40,020 nt of DNA from DASXUC01 sp036505015 (GCA_036505015.1 DASXUC010000008.1:1-40020), one strand, 5' to 3'. Positions 23,832-32,783 are shown, numbered from the stretch's first letter. A program made the numbers and translations. The notes: generated from the letters alone by a model not told the origin.

Positions 23832-24209
23832 ATGGCCGATGTGTTCCGCAAAGAGCAGCTGGCGCATTTTCGCTCGACGCGGGATACGCGTGACCGTCTG
23901 GATTTGATCACGGAGCAGACCCCGGTCCGCTCGCAACGGCTGCGGGCGGACCGGATCATTTACCACCCCGGGGATACGTCTGCGCGCCACTACCATGTCG
24001 GGGCGCATCAGTTGTTCGTCGTGCTCGCCGGACGCGGACTGCTCCATGTGCCCGATGGCACGCATCGGCTTGAGCGCGGCGCGGTGGCGGTCGTGGCCCC
24101 GGGCGAGGAACACTGGTTCGAGAACGACACCGCCGGCGACTTCTCGTTTGTCGAGTTCTGGGCCCCGCCGCCTGAGGACACGGTCTGGGTCGTCGAGGAC
24201 GATTGCTGA
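23832..24209 (+). CDS. Small single-domain cupin protein
   Basis: A 125-residue cupin. Motif 1 is HYHVGAHQLFVVLAGRG (about residues 55-71) and motif 2 is APGEEHWFENDTAGD near 92, so a metal site of three His and possibly one other ligand could form. Substrate unknown. It begins 30 nt after the transporter genes and is followed by a hairpin, so it may end that transcript. Confidence 0.85.
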   Translation: MADVFRKEQLAHFRSTRDTRDRLDLITEQTPVRSQRLRADRIIYHPGDTSARHYHVGAHQLFVVLAGRGLLHVPDGTHRLERGAVAVVAPGEEHWFENDTAGDFSFVEFWAPPPEDTVWVVEDDC

Positions 24210-24219
24210 ACGTGGGCTC

Positions 24220-24237
24220 GCGCCTGAGTTCAGGCGC
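24220..24237 (+). terminator. Short inverted repeat after the cupin gene, possible terminator
   Basis: GCGCCTGA (24220-24227) and TCAGGCGC (24230-24237) form a perfect 8-bp inverted repeat 11 nt after the stop. No T-tract follows. It may only attenuate. Confidence 0.4.
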
Positions 24238-24241
24238 CCTC

Positions 24242-24269
24242 GAATCGTGAATCGTGATTAGTGACTCAT
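24242..24269 (+). repeat. Degenerate 7-bp tandem repeat (GAATCGT) holding the next start codon
   Basis: Units are GAATCGT, GAATCGT, GATTAGT and GACTCAT. The presumed GTG start of the FAD oxidoreductase (24254) is created by the second and third units. Confidence 0.7.
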
Positions 24270-25837
24270 TCGATATTGTTGTGGCCGGGGGCGGACACAA
24301 CAGCCTGGTGGCCGCGGCGTATCTGGCTAAGGCGGGCTTCGGGGTCGTCGTCCTCGAGGCCCGCGACGTGATCGGCGGCAATACGACGACCGAGGAACTG
24401 ACGCTGCCCGGGTTTCGCCACGACTCCTGTTCCACCGCGCACAACCTGATCCAGGCCAGCCCGACCATCCGGTTCAACGAACTGGGACTGGACGAGTACG
24501 GCCTGGAGTACCTCTTCCCCGATCCCGTTGTCCACGTGCCGTTCCCCGACGGCACGTCGATGACGCAGTGGCGGGATCTCGACGCGACCTGCGGGGAGTT
24601 CGCCAAATTCTCTCGCCGGGACGCCGAAACCTACCGGAAGTTCATCGGCGACTACGACGCGGTGAAAGAGGTCTTCGGCCGCTATCGGTACACACCGGTC
24701 GGCTGGGGCTCATCCCTGGACGAGGCGCTGGGCGCACTGCCGGACGGCGGGCGGTGGCTGCGGACGCAGGCCGCCAGCGCGTGGGACGTCATCCGCGACG
24801 CGTTTGAGGACTGGCACACCCGTGCGTTCATGTTATGGATGGCGTTCATGACCGTACAGCCGCCGGAGCGGCCCGGGACCGGTCTGCAGGTGTACTCGCT
24901 CGTCTACGGGCGGCAGCAGCACAGCTGGACGATGCCGAAAGGCGGGTCCATAGCGTTGCCGCAGGCGCTGGGGAAGATGATCGAAGCCCACGGCGGGATC
25001 GTGCTGACCGGCCGGCGCGTGGCGCGCCTGTTAATCGAGCACGGCAGGTGCGCCGGCGTGGAGACCGCCGCGGGAGAACAGTTCCGTGCCCGCCGCGCGG
25101 TGCTGTCGACGATCCACGTCAAAGATCTCGTCGAGATGGCGCCCGAGGATCTGTGGGGCGAGGAGTTCCGCGATGGGGTGGCCACCTGGCGCCCCGGAGT
25201 GTCGATGTTCGTCACCCACTACGCGCTGACCGAACCGCCCCGCTTTCCCACCGATCGCGGCGTGGTTGTACCGGTGGCGTCGGGATTTCCCACGTCGGTG
25301 GACCGCATGCTACGGGTGGGCTCCGAGTTTCACCGCGGCCTGGTGGCGACCGACGACCCGGTGTTGCTGGTGGTCTGCCCGACCGTGGCCGATCCGTCGC
25401 GCGCACCGGCGGGCCGGCACACCCTGAAAGTGATTGGGTTCCAACCGTATGAGCTGCCCGGCGGCGCAATCCGCTGGGACGAGATCAAAGCCGATGTCTC
25501 GGCGGCGAATCTTGAGCATCTGCGGCGGTACGCCCCCGATCTCACCGATGGGACGATCCTGGCGTCGGTGATCGAAAGCCCGCTGGACCTGGAGCGGCGC
25601 AACGCGCACAACTGGCACGGGTCCTGCCACGGCGGAGACATGAGTCCCTCCCAGTCCGGAAAGTTACGCCCGGTGCCGGGATGGGCACAGTACCGGCTGC
25701 CGATTCCCGGGCTCTATCAGACCGGAGCCACAACGCATCCCGGGGGATCGGTGTCCGCCGCCCCGGGGCGCAATGCCGCGATGGCGATGCTCAAAGATCT
25801 GGGGCGCAGTGTGGACGAGGTCGCCGCGCGTGCCTGA
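24254..25837 (+). CDS. PYROXD2-like FAD-dependent oxidoreductase (phytoene-desaturase fold)
   Basis: A 527-residue flavoprotein. The dinucleotide-binding start is FDIVVAGGGHNSLVAAAYLA (about residues 6-25), then VLEARDVIGGNTTTEE. The C-terminal FAD-binding end is PIPGLYQTGATTHPGGSVSAAPGRNAA near 478. The GGGHN form and PGGSVSAAPG end match the PYROXD2/CrtI-like NAD(P)/FAD-dependent oxidoreductases, whose substrates are mostly unknown; amine or desaturation chemistry is possible. The start GTG at 24254 lies inside a 7-bp repeat and has no Shine-Dalgarno site. The stop overlaps the hydrolase start by 8 bp. Confidence 0.92.
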   Translation: MISDSFDIVVAGGGHNSLVAAAYLAKAGFGVVVLEARDVIGGNTTTEELTLPGFRHDSCSTAHNLIQASPTIRFNELGLDEYGLEYLFPDPVVHVPFPDGTSMTQWRDLDATCGEFAKFSRRDAETYRKFIGDYDAVKEVFGRYRYTPVGWGSSLDEALGALPDGGRWLRTQAASAWDVIRDAFEDWHTRAFMLWMAFMTVQPPERPGTGLQVYSLVYGRQQHSWTMPKGGSIALPQALGKMIEAHGGIVLTGRRVARLLIEHGRCAGVETAAGEQFRARRAVLSTIHVKDLVEMAPEDLWGEEFRDGVATWRPGVSMFVTHYALTEPPRFPTDRGVVVPVASGFPTSVDRMLRVGSEFHRGLVATDDPVLLVVCPTVADPSRAPAGRHTLKVIGFQPYELPGGAIRWDEIKADVSAANLEHLRRYAPDLTDGTILASVIESPLDLERRNAHNWHGSCHGGDMSPSQSGKLRPVPGWAQYRLPIPGLYQTGATTHPGGSVSAAPGRNAAMAMLKDLGRSVDEVAARA

Positions 25838-26888
25838 CGCCGACGTTACCACGGCGATCACCAACTGGGCGCCGCGGTTTGTCGCGCAGGGCGTGGATTA
25901 CAACGACTTCGTGCGGACGACGTCGTCGGTGCAGCGCTGGGACGAGTGGCTGGACGCGTGGACGGCCACCGGCGACGTGCATGCCGGGCTGGCCCGCGAG
26001 GCCGAGGCGGCGGGTGAGCGCATTTCCGCGGGCGAGGCGTATGTGCGCGCGGCACTGTGCTATCATTTCGCGAAGTTTCTGTGGCTGGTCGACCTGCGCC
26101 GGCATCGCAGTGCGGCGGATCGCGCCGTGGCGGCGATGGCGTCGGCACACCGGCTGCTGGATCCGTCGGCGGAGCGGATCGAAGTACCGCTGGAGGGCGC
26201 GACGCTGGTGGGCAACCTCCGCCGACCGCACTCCACGGGCCGCCACCCCCTGGTCATGCTCATCCCCGGGCTCGACTCCGCCAAAGAAGAATTCTTCCAC
26301 TGGGAAAACGTGTTTCTGGTCCGGGGCCTGGCGACGTTCTCGTTGGATGGTCCGGGTCAGGGTGAGGCCGCCTACGCGACGGCCATCCGCTATGACTATG
26401 AGGTCGCCGTTCGCGCCACGCTCGATGTCCTGGCCGCGGAGCGGGACCTCGATCTGACGCGCGTCGGGGCGGCGGGGATCAGCCTCGGCGGTTACTACGC
26501 GCCGCGGGCCGCGGCCTTTGAACCGCGAATCAAGGCCGTCGCGGCCATCGGCGGTCCGTACAATTTCGGTAACTGCTGGGATGGGTTGCCGGCGCTGACC
26601 CGCGGCGCATTCGCTCACTACTCCGGTGCGTCCACCGGCGCGGCCGCGCGGGAGCGCGCGCTACGGCTCGATCTGCAACCCGTGCTGCCGCGCATCGCGC
26701 AGCCCTTGCTGGTCGTGTTCGGCAAACTGGACCAGCTGATCCCGTATCAGCAAGCCGAACGTGTCGCGGCCGAAGCGCCAAATGCCGAATTGGTGATGTA
26801 CCCCGAAGGCAATCACGTGTGCAACAACATTCCATATAAGTACCGCCCGCTCGTCGCCGACTGGATGGCGCATCAGCTCGCGGCGTGA
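25830..26888 (+). CDS. Alpha/beta hydrolase with N-terminal helical cap (2,6-dihydroxypseudooxynicotine hydrolase-like)
   Basis: A 352-residue hydrolase. The first 115 or so residues are helical (cap domain), followed by the alpha/beta core. The probable triad is Ser218 (GISLGGYY), Asp301 (FGKLDQLIP) and His329 (EGNHVCNN). The size, the cap and the LIPGLDSAKEEFFHWENVFL and LDGPGQGEA blocks are like the C-C hydrolase of the nicotine pathway and its FrsA-like relatives. The true substrate is unknown. The GTG at 25830 is chosen because it gives a small 8-bp overlap with the upstream stop; earlier codons in this frame lie in the FAD gene. Confidence 0.86.
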   Translation: MPDADVTTAITNWAPRFVAQGVDYNDFVRTTSSVQRWDEWLDAWTATGDVHAGLAREAEAAGERISAGEAYVRAALCYHFAKFLWLVDLRRHRSAADRAVAAMASAHRLLDPSAERIEVPLEGATLVGNLRRPHSTGRHPLVMLIPGLDSAKEEFFHWENVFLVRGLATFSLDGPGQGEAAYATAIRYDYEVAVRATLDVLAAERDLDLTRVGAAGISLGGYYAPRAAAFEPRIKAVAAIGGPYNFGNCWDGLPALTRGAFAHYSGASTGAAARERALRLDLQPVLPRIAQPLLVVFGKLDQLIPYQQAERVAAEAPNAELVMYPEGNHVCNNIPYKYRPLVADWMAHQLAA

Positions 26889-26894
26889 TGCACG

Positions 26895-27224
26895 ATGGCA
26901 CACATCCGCCGGATGGATCAGTTGAGCGGGCAGTCCGGGACGGGGTGGACCCGCACGGACCTCGCCGATCCCGGGAGCCGGCATGGACTGCCGATGCGCG
27001 CCGAACGATGGCGGCTCGAGGCGTCGATCTCTCGTCCGCTTGAGGCGGCCGGCGATGAAACGATGCTGTACGTCATCGCCGGCACGGGCACGATCCGCAT
27101 AGGCGACACGACATATGAGATCGAACCGGAATCGGTAGTCTGGTTGACCGCCGGCGATCGCATCAGCGTGACGGCGGGCGCAGACGGTCTGGAGATCCTA
27201 ATGGGCACCGCCGGGCCCCGATGA
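26895..27224 (+). CDS. Small cupin-domain protein
   Basis: A 109-residue single cupin. The second strand block is YVIAGTGTIRIGDTTYEIEPESVVWLTAGD (about 58-87). Histidines of the usual metal motif are missing (ISRPLEAAGDETMLYVIAG instead of H-x-H-x3-E), so it may be a non-metal binding or accessory cupin. It starts 6 nt after the hydrolase gene and its stop overlaps the molybdenum hydroxylase gene by 4 bp. Confidence 0.82.
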   Translation: MAHIRRMDQLSGQSGTGWTRTDLADPGSRHGLPMRAERWRLEASISRPLEAAGDETMLYVIAGTGTIRIGDTTYEIEPESVVWLTAGDRISVTAGADGLEILMGTAGPR

Positions 27225-29521
27225 TGTCACAACCCACGGCCTGGATCGGCCGGCCGCTCCGGCGGCGCGAGGACCCGAAGTTCCTCCGTGGCCAGGGCAG
27301 CTTTGTGGACGATCTTGCTCTGCCGCGCATGGCCCACGTCGTGTTCGTGCGCAGCGCGGTCGCCCACGGACGGCTGCGCGCGATCCACACCGGCGAGGCG
27401 CGCGCGGCGCCCGGCGTGCTTGCCGTCGTGACGGCCGCGGACCTCGGCGGCCGCGTCCAGCCGGTGATTCCGTTCACACCCGAGGGCGCTCAGCTCGCCC
27501 GTGCGCCCCATTCGATCCTTGCCGTGGACAAGGTGCGCTATGTCGGTGAACCGGTCGTGGCGGTGCTGGCGGAGACGCGGGCCGCGGCGGAAGACGCCGC
27601 CGCGCTGATCACCCTGGACATCGATCCCCTTCCGGCGGTGACGACGACGGCGCAGGCGCTCGACGCGGGCGTGCTCGTGCACGACGGCATCCCCGGAAAC
27701 GTGCTGATGCGGTGGACGCACGCCGAGGGAAACGCCGACGAGGTGTTCGCGGGCGCGGCCCGCACCGTCAGCCAGCACTTCCACATCCCCCGGCTGGCCG
27801 CTGCCCCGATCGAGTCGCGGGGCGCGGTTGCCGTGTACGACCCCGGGACGGATCTGCTCACCGTGTGGTGCTCGATGCAAGATCCGCACCGCCCCCGCGC
27901 GCAGCTCAGCCGGATCCTGCAGCGTCCCGACGACCTCATCCGCGTGATCATTCCCGACGTGGGCGGCGCGTTCGGCAGCAAGGGGCACGTCCCCCCGGAA
28001 ACCGCGGTTGCGGCGTTCCTGGCCATCGACACACACCGCCCGGTGAAGTGGGTCGAAGACCGGCGGGAGAATCTCGCCGCGACCTATCAGGGGCGGGGGT
28101 TGGACGTCGACATGTCCGTGGCGGTTGACGCGGCCGGGCGCGTGCAGGGCATGCGCGCGCGGGTCGTGGCCGATCTCGGCGCGTACCTGTACGCGGCCAC
28201 GGCGCAGGTGCCGATCACGACGTCGATGCTGCTCACGGGGTGCTACACGATTCCGGCTGTATCCGTCGAGACGGTCGGGGTGGCGACCAACAAGGTTCCC
28301 ACCGGACCGTATCGTGGGGCCGGGCGTCCGGAGGCCGCATATCTCATCGAACGGATGATGGATCTGACCGCCGCGGAGCTCGGCATGGATCCGGTGGAGT
28401 TGCGCCGCATCAACCTGGTCATGCCGGAACAGTTTCCGTACCGCACCTCACTGGGGTTCACGTATGACTCGGGGGACTATGGGCGCGCGCTCGATCGGGC
28501 CTGCGAGCTGCTGGGCTACGATCGCCGCCGGCAGCAGGCCGCGCGGAACAGTGATGGCAGGCGGACCGGCATCGGTGTCACGATGTACGTCGAGCGCGCC
28601 GGCGCGCAGTTGTGGGAAAGCGCGGCGATCAGCGTGAGCCCATCGGGCCGTGTGATCGCGCGGCTGGGCTCGACGCCGACCGGGCAGGCCCACGAGACGA
28701 CGTTCGGACAGATCGCCGCAGACGTCCTGCAGGTCGATCTGGAGATGATCACAGTCGAGCACGGCGATTCCGCGGTGGTGCCGCGTGGCGTGGGGACGTT
28801 CGGCAGCCGGTCCACCACGGTGGGGGGGTCGGCGCTGCACGTGGCGGCGCGGCGCGTGAAGGAGAAGGCGAGCCGGATCGCGGCCCACCTGCTGGAGGCC
28901 GCCCCCGAGGACATGGTGTGGGCAGGTGGCCGCATCTTCGTGGCCGGTGCCCCCGAGCGCGCGGTGGCGCTTGCCGATGTGGCGAACGCGGCCTACAATC
29001 CCGGCCGCCTGCCGCGGAGCATCGAAATGGGACTCGACGCGCAGGTCACCTTCTGCCTGCCGGGCCCCGTGTTCCCGTTCGGTGCGTATGCCGCGGCGGT
29101 GGAGGTGGATCCGGAGACCGGGCAGGTCGGTATCGTCGATCTCGTGTGCGTGGACGACGTCGGCCGCGTGGTGAATCCGCTCACCGCCGAGGGGCAGGTC
29201 ATCGGCGGCACAATCCAGGGGCTCGGGCAGGCGTTTACGGAGGAAGTGGTCTACGATTCCGACGGCCAGTTGCTGACCGCAACGTTTGCCGACTACGGGA
29301 TGCCCCGGGCCGACGAGACGCCGCCGGTGCGATCCGTGTTTCTGGAGACCCCGTCGCCGCTGAACCCGCTGGGCGTCAAAGGGATCGGCGAGGCGGGATC
29401 CATCGCCGCCCCCGCCGCGGTCGCCTCAGCCGTCCACGATGCGCTGCGGCCGCTGGGCATCCGGCATCTCGATTTCCCGCTTACTCCCAGACGAATCTGG
29501 CAGGCAATCCACTCCCGGTAA
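27221..29521 (+). CDS. Molybdenum hydroxylase large subunit (xanthine dehydrogenase/CoxL family)
   Basis: A 766-residue molybdopterin-binding subunit. It has WIGRPLRRREDPKFLRGQGSF at the N-terminus, IIPDVGGAFGSKGHVPPE near residue 243, and GPYRGAGRPEAAYLIERMMD near 362, where true CO dehydrogenases have a catalytic-Cys loop instead. The active-site Glu is in GIGEAGSIAAPAA (about residue 724). It is therefore a hydroxylase or dehydrogenase for an aldehyde or N-heterocycle, not a CO dehydrogenase. No FAD (CoxM-like) or 2Fe-2S (CoxS-like) subunit gene is adjacent. The stop is 4 nt from the end of the convergent LLM gene, and no terminator is visible between them. Confidence 0.95.
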   Translation: MMSQPTAWIGRPLRRREDPKFLRGQGSFVDDLALPRMAHVVFVRSAVAHGRLRAIHTGEARAAPGVLAVVTAADLGGRVQPVIPFTPEGAQLARAPHSILAVDKVRYVGEPVVAVLAETRAAAEDAAALITLDIDPLPAVTTTAQALDAGVLVHDGIPGNVLMRWTHAEGNADEVFAGAARTVSQHFHIPRLAAAPIESRGAVAVYDPGTDLLTVWCSMQDPHRPRAQLSRILQRPDDLIRVIIPDVGGAFGSKGHVPPETAVAAFLAIDTHRPVKWVEDRRENLAATYQGRGLDVDMSVAVDAAGRVQGMRARVVADLGAYLYAATAQVPITTSMLLTGCYTIPAVSVETVGVATNKVPTGPYRGAGRPEAAYLIERMMDLTAAELGMDPVELRRINLVMPEQFPYRTSLGFTYDSGDYGRALDRACELLGYDRRRQQAARNSDGRRTGIGVTMYVERAGAQLWESAAISVSPSGRVIARLGSTPTGQAHETTFGQIAADVLQVDLEMITVEHGDSAVVPRGVGTFGSRSTTVGGSALHVAARRVKEKASRIAAHLLEAAPEDMVWAGGRIFVAGAPERAVALADVANAAYNPGRLPRSIEMGLDAQVTFCLPGPVFPFGAYAAAVEVDPETGQVGIVDLVCVDDVGRVVNPLTAEGQVIGGTIQGLGQAFTEEVVYDSDGQLLTATFADYGMPRADETPPVRSVFLETPSPLNPLGVKGIGEAGSIAAPAAVASAVHDALRPLGIRHLDFPLTPRRIWQAIHSR

Positions 29522-29524
29522 TCA

Positions 29525-30424
29525 TCAGCCAATTTCTGTCTTGAATTTGCGCAGCGCCTCGATGTGCTGATCGACCGACTGCAGATTTGACTGCATCGTG
29601 CTGATGCTGAAGTGCGTCCCGCTCAGCGCGCGCCACTCCTCCATCGCCTGCCGCCAGCGCTGCGGTCCGGCCGCATAGGCCACACGGCGCTCGAGCTGGA
29701 TCGCCGCAGGATCCCGTCCGGCCTTGGCCGCGTACTTGTGCATCGTCTCGACCATCGCCGCAAATCCGCCGGGCACCTGGGGATGCGTGGTGGTCGGCGA
29801 GCGCAGGCGCCCGCCGGGAATCCACCCGTCGGCGAGCCGGGCGACGCGGCGGATGACCGCGTCGCTCTCCCCGCCCATCCAGATAGGGATCGGCCGCTGC
29901 ACCGGCAGGGGGTTGATGCCCGCGTTGACGATGCGGTGAAAGCGTCCGCGAAACGTCACGGTCGGGTTGGTCCACAGCGCGCGCAGCGCCCGCACCTGCT
30001 CTTCCATCCGCGCGCCCCGCGTGCGCCAGTCCATCCCCAGCGCTTCGTACTCCACGCTGTTCCAGCCTACCCCGACGCCGAGCCGCAAGCGGCCGCCGCT
30101 GAGGATGTCGATCTCCGCGGTCTGTTTGGCCACCAATGCCGTCTGCCGCTGGGGAAGGATCAGGATGCCCGTGGCAAGCACGATCGTCGTGGTCTGGCCG
30201 GCCAGGTACGCCAGCAGCGTAAGGATTTCATGGAAGGGATCCTCGTGCGTGTACCCCTGCCACTGCTCGCTGCGCGGTACGGCGCCGAGCACATGGTCGT
30301 ACGCCAGGAGATGGTCGTAGCCGAGGGACTCGGCGGCCTGCGCGAAGCCAGCGATCGCCCCAGGATCATTGCCGACTTCCGTCGTGGGGAAGACCACGCC
30401 GAGTTTCATCTTCCCGGCATTCAT
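29525..30424 (-). CDS. LLM-class F420-dependent oxidoreductase
   Basis: A 299-residue luciferase-like TIM barrel. KLGVVFPTTEVGNDPGAIAGFAQAAESLGYD opens the protein. LATGILILPQRQTALVAKQTAEIDILSGGRLRLGVGVGWN near residue 84 is the hallmark of the F420-dependent LLM subfamily (TIGR03619 type), and PIPIWMGGES near 178 supports this. It would oxidise or reduce a small molecule using F420 or FMN. The ATG at 30424 or the one five codons later (30409) can start it. It is the only complete gene here on the minus strand and is divergent from the prepilin locus. Confidence 0.93.
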   Translation of the reverse strand: MNAGKMKLGVVFPTTEVGNDPGAIAGFAQAAESLGYDHLLAYDHVLGAVPRSEQWQGYTHEDPFHEILTLLAYLAGQTTTIVLATGILILPQRQTALVAKQTAEIDILSGGRLRLGVGVGWNSVEYEALGMDWRTRGARMEEQVRALRALWTNPTVTFRGRFHRIVNAGINPLPVQRPIPIWMGGESDAVIRRVARLADGWIPGGRLRSPTTTHPQVPGGFAAMVETMHKYAAKAGRDPAAIQLERRVAYAAGPQRWRQAMEEWRALSGTHFSISTMQSNLQSVDQHIEALRKFKTEIG

Positions 30425-30504
30425 GTTCCCGGTGCTTTCTGCCCGTGTCTGGGATGCTCCTTTTCCCGTGCTGCGGTGAAGGTTTTCCTTCGAGGGCGGG
30501 ATAA

Positions 30505-30918
30505 TTGTCAGTCAATCCACGCACCCCGATGCCGACCACAGACGAGCGGGGGACCAGCCTGATCGAGGCGCTGGTGGCGATGACCGTACTGGGTGTCATC
30601 GCCACCAGCGTCTTTGGACTCTTCCTCACCGGGCAGAGCGCGCTGCGCTCCGCGCAGCGCGTTGAGCAGGCGTCGCTGCTTGCTCAACAGCGCCTCGAGC
30701 AGATCAAGGCCGCCGCGGCCTGCAGCGAGGCGCCGCTGCGCCAGCCGCGCGCGCCGGTCGATGCGCGCCAGTTCCCAGGATTCGCGTCCAACATTGAGAC
30801 ATCGGAACGTGCCCCCGGACTCCATGAAGTGACCGTGACCGTCTTTTGGAGCGACCTGGGACGAGAAGGACACGTGGACCTGACAACCTACGTCCGGGTG
30901 GAAGGCCGGGGACCCTAG
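30505..30918 (+). CDS. Prepilin-type protein, GspI/PulI-like
   Basis: A 137-residue minor prepilin. The type III signal is G-TSLIEALVAMTVLGVIATSVFG: cleavage after Gly with Glu at mature position 5, followed by a hydrophobic helix. The rest is a short soluble domain with an EQASLLAQQRLEQIKAA helix, as in pseudopilin GspI. A TTG at 30505 is preceded by GAGGG (30492-30496); the ATG at 30529 would give an 8-residue leader and is equally possible. It overlaps nothing but is adjacent (0 nt) to the next prepilin gene, so the trio is an operon. Confidence 0.85.
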   Translation: MSVNPRTPMPTTDERGTSLIEALVAMTVLGVIATSVFGLFLTGQSALRSAQRVEQASLLAQQRLEQIKAAAACSEAPLRQPRAPVDARQFPGFASNIETSERAPGLHEVTVTVFWSDLGREGHVDLTTYVRVEGRGP

Positions 30919-31422
30919 ATGTCGTCACGCGGACTGACCCTGATCGAGGTGCTCGTGGCGACGAGTATTTCCTCACTCGTGCTGCTGATCGTCGGCGGTC
31001 TGTATCTCGCCCTGCTCCATATTGACCGGCGATCCCAAACCACGCGGGACCTGGGCGAGATCTCGATCGCGATGGACAGTCTCACTACCTCCCTCCGCGA
31101 GGCGAGCCGGCACGGCGGCGACGTGGTGGTCTGGGATGACTCGGCCGGCGGTCGGAATCGAAAGATTATCGCGGTGATGGCGCGACGCCAGATCGGCTGG
31201 ACGTACTTTATTTACGACCGCGGCCGCCGGGAATTCCGGCGGGTGGAGTCAACAGATGCAGCGCCGGCGACACCTCCGCTCGACGCCGGGCGCGTGTTGG
31301 CGCGGAACGTGATCGGCGTCGAGGTGACGCACGAAGACGATCTCTACTCCGTCAGGCTGGTGGCGGAAAAGAACGGCCAGCGCATCCGCCTGCAGACGCA
31401 GGTGTGGCCGAGGAACGAATGA
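30919..31422 (+). CDS. Prepilin-type protein, GspJ/PulJ-like
   Basis: A 167-residue minor prepilin. The leader MSSRG is followed by LTLIEVLVATSISSLVLLIVGG, the classic cleavage motif with Glu5. The soluble part has a MDSLTTSLREASRHGGD helix and beta-rich C-terminus. This is the order and size expected for GspJ next to GspI. The ATG directly follows the upstream TAG. It overlaps the third gene by 4 bp. Confidence 0.87.
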   Translation: MSSRGLTLIEVLVATSISSLVLLIVGGLYLALLHIDRRSQTTRDLGEISIAMDSLTTSLREASRHGGDVVVWDDSAGGRNRKIIAVMARRQIGWTYFIYDRGRREFRRVESTDAAPATPPLDAGRVLARNVIGVEVTHEDDLYSVRLVAEKNGQRIRLQTQVWPRNE

Positions 31423-32783
31423 GAGCCGCGCGGGTCTTCAACAACGAACAGGGGCAGCTGATGCCGATGGTGCTCGGCCTCCTGGTGATTGCCGCGGTCA
31501 TCTCGGTCGCCTTCGTGGCCCTCGTCGTGACGCGGCAGCAGTTGGTCGGATACCGCTATCGGGTCCTCGCGGCACGGTACGCAGCCGAAGCCGGCATCGA
31601 GCGGGCCATCTGGGAACTGCGGGGTCCTGACCGCGTTCTCGGTCTGCGGGTGCCCCTGGGCAACGGATCCGGCGGCCGGTTTGCGGTGGAATCGGTAGAC
31701 GACCAGGGAGGCGGGTTCCTGCGGATTGTCAGCCGCGGAGAATTTCGCGGGTTGACCCGCAAGGTGCAGGCGACCGTGAAGCTGTCGCCGGGCGTGCTCA
31801 GGTACGCCCTGTTCGGCGATCGCCTGCTCCGGTTCGAAGGATCTGAGTCGCGGACCTACGTGGTTCCCGCATCGTCTGCACGCGGCTGCGCCTCAGGAGG
31901 CCTCTTCGGGTCGAATCGCGAGGTCTGGATAGCGACCCCGGGCGTGGCGATCAATGATTTTGCAGGCACGTTGCTGCCCTTGCGGGACGGCGACCAGTCG
32001 GATCGTGTGCTGACGGCAACCGGACAGCTCGTGCTACCCGCGGGTGCCGTGCTGACATTCGGTGGAGATCACCGTCCGGTCGACGATCCCGCCGAGCTTT
32101 CGCTCGAGGACATCAAACTGGGTGCCGCAATCGTGGTTGGGGGTCCCCCGGAGGAGCCACCCTCGATCGACCGCGCGGTGCTGCAGTCGCTGGCGGAGGC
32201 CAACACGGCCAACGCCGAGCTCAATGAGGCCGTGGGGCGGCGGATGGGCCGTCCGGACCTGCGCCTCAAGCGTAACAGCGTATACGAGCGGGAAGACTTT
32301 GACCTCATCGTGAGATATCTGACCCTGGCGCCGGGAGAGGTCCTCACCGGCCCCATCTTTGTGCGGAGTTCAGCCGTCGTTCCTGACGGAGCCTCGATCC
32401 GCATCGTTGATGGATTCCTGGCGACAGAAGGCAGCCTCACCATCAAAACCGGTGGACGGCTCGAGGTCCGACACTCCCTGCGATCCCGGCTGCTTCCAGG
32501 GGTCGTTACCATCGGCGCGACCGCGCCGCTTGTGGTGCAGCAGCACGGGACCCTCGTCGTCGACGGCCTCGTCTATGCGGGGAGGATCTTCGATGCTGGT
32601 GAAGGGGCCGTCATCGACATCGTCGGGTCGCTGATGGCTGCCGACCCGCTGCTGAGTTTCCGCAATCATAGTGCAACAGTTGTGGTCCGGTACGATCCCG
32701 CAGTGCTGGGGACGATTGGTATCCGGCCGCCACCCGGCGTGGGGGCGGTTGTACGGATTGTCGCATGGACAGAAGTAAGGTGA
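31419..32783 (+). CDS. PilX/GspK-like pilus-tip protein with a C-terminal beta-repeat region
   Basis: A 454-residue protein. A N-EQGQLMPMVLGLLVIAAVISVAFVALVV start resembles PilX/GspK proteins, in which a Gly precedes a hydrophobic helix but Glu5 is absent. RYAAEAGIERAIWELRG is the usual PilX/GspK helix. The C-terminal half (about 280-450) has short beta-strand repeats (VRSSAVVPDGASIRIVDG, GSLTIKTGGRLEVR, GTLVVDGLVYAG) like bactofilin or polymer-forming proteins. It is coupled to the GspJ gene (ATGA). The order I-J-K matches a pseudopilus tip. Its exact role is inference. It is followed 36 nt later by the first repeat-protein gene. Confidence 0.78.
   Translation: MRAARVFNNEQGQLMPMVLGLLVIAAVISVAFVALVVTRQQLVGYRYRVLAARYAAEAGIERAIWELRGPDRVLGLRVPLGNGSGGRFAVESVDDQGGGFLRIVSRGEFRGLTRKVQATVKLSPGVLRYALFGDRLLRFEGSESRTYVVPASSARGCASGGLFGSNREVWIATPGVAINDFAGTLLPLRDGDQSDRVLTATGQLVLPAGAVLTFGGDHRPVDDPAELSLEDIKLGAAIVVGGPPEEPPSIDRAVLQSLAEANTANAELNEAVGRRMGRPDLRLKRNSVYEREDFDLIVRYLTLAPGEVLTGPIFVRSSAVVPDGASIRIVDGFLATEGSLTIKTGGRLEVRHSLRSRLLPGVVTIGATAPLVVQQHGTLVVDGLVYAGRIFDAGEGAVIDIVGSLMAADPLLSFRNHSATVVVRYDPAVLGTIGIRPPPGVGAVVRIVAWTEVR

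Noticed and set aside
27221..29521. Aerobic CO dehydrogenase large subunit
   Set aside because: The catalytic-Cys loop of true CoxL is replaced by GPYRGAGRPEA, and no CoxM/CoxS genes adjoin.
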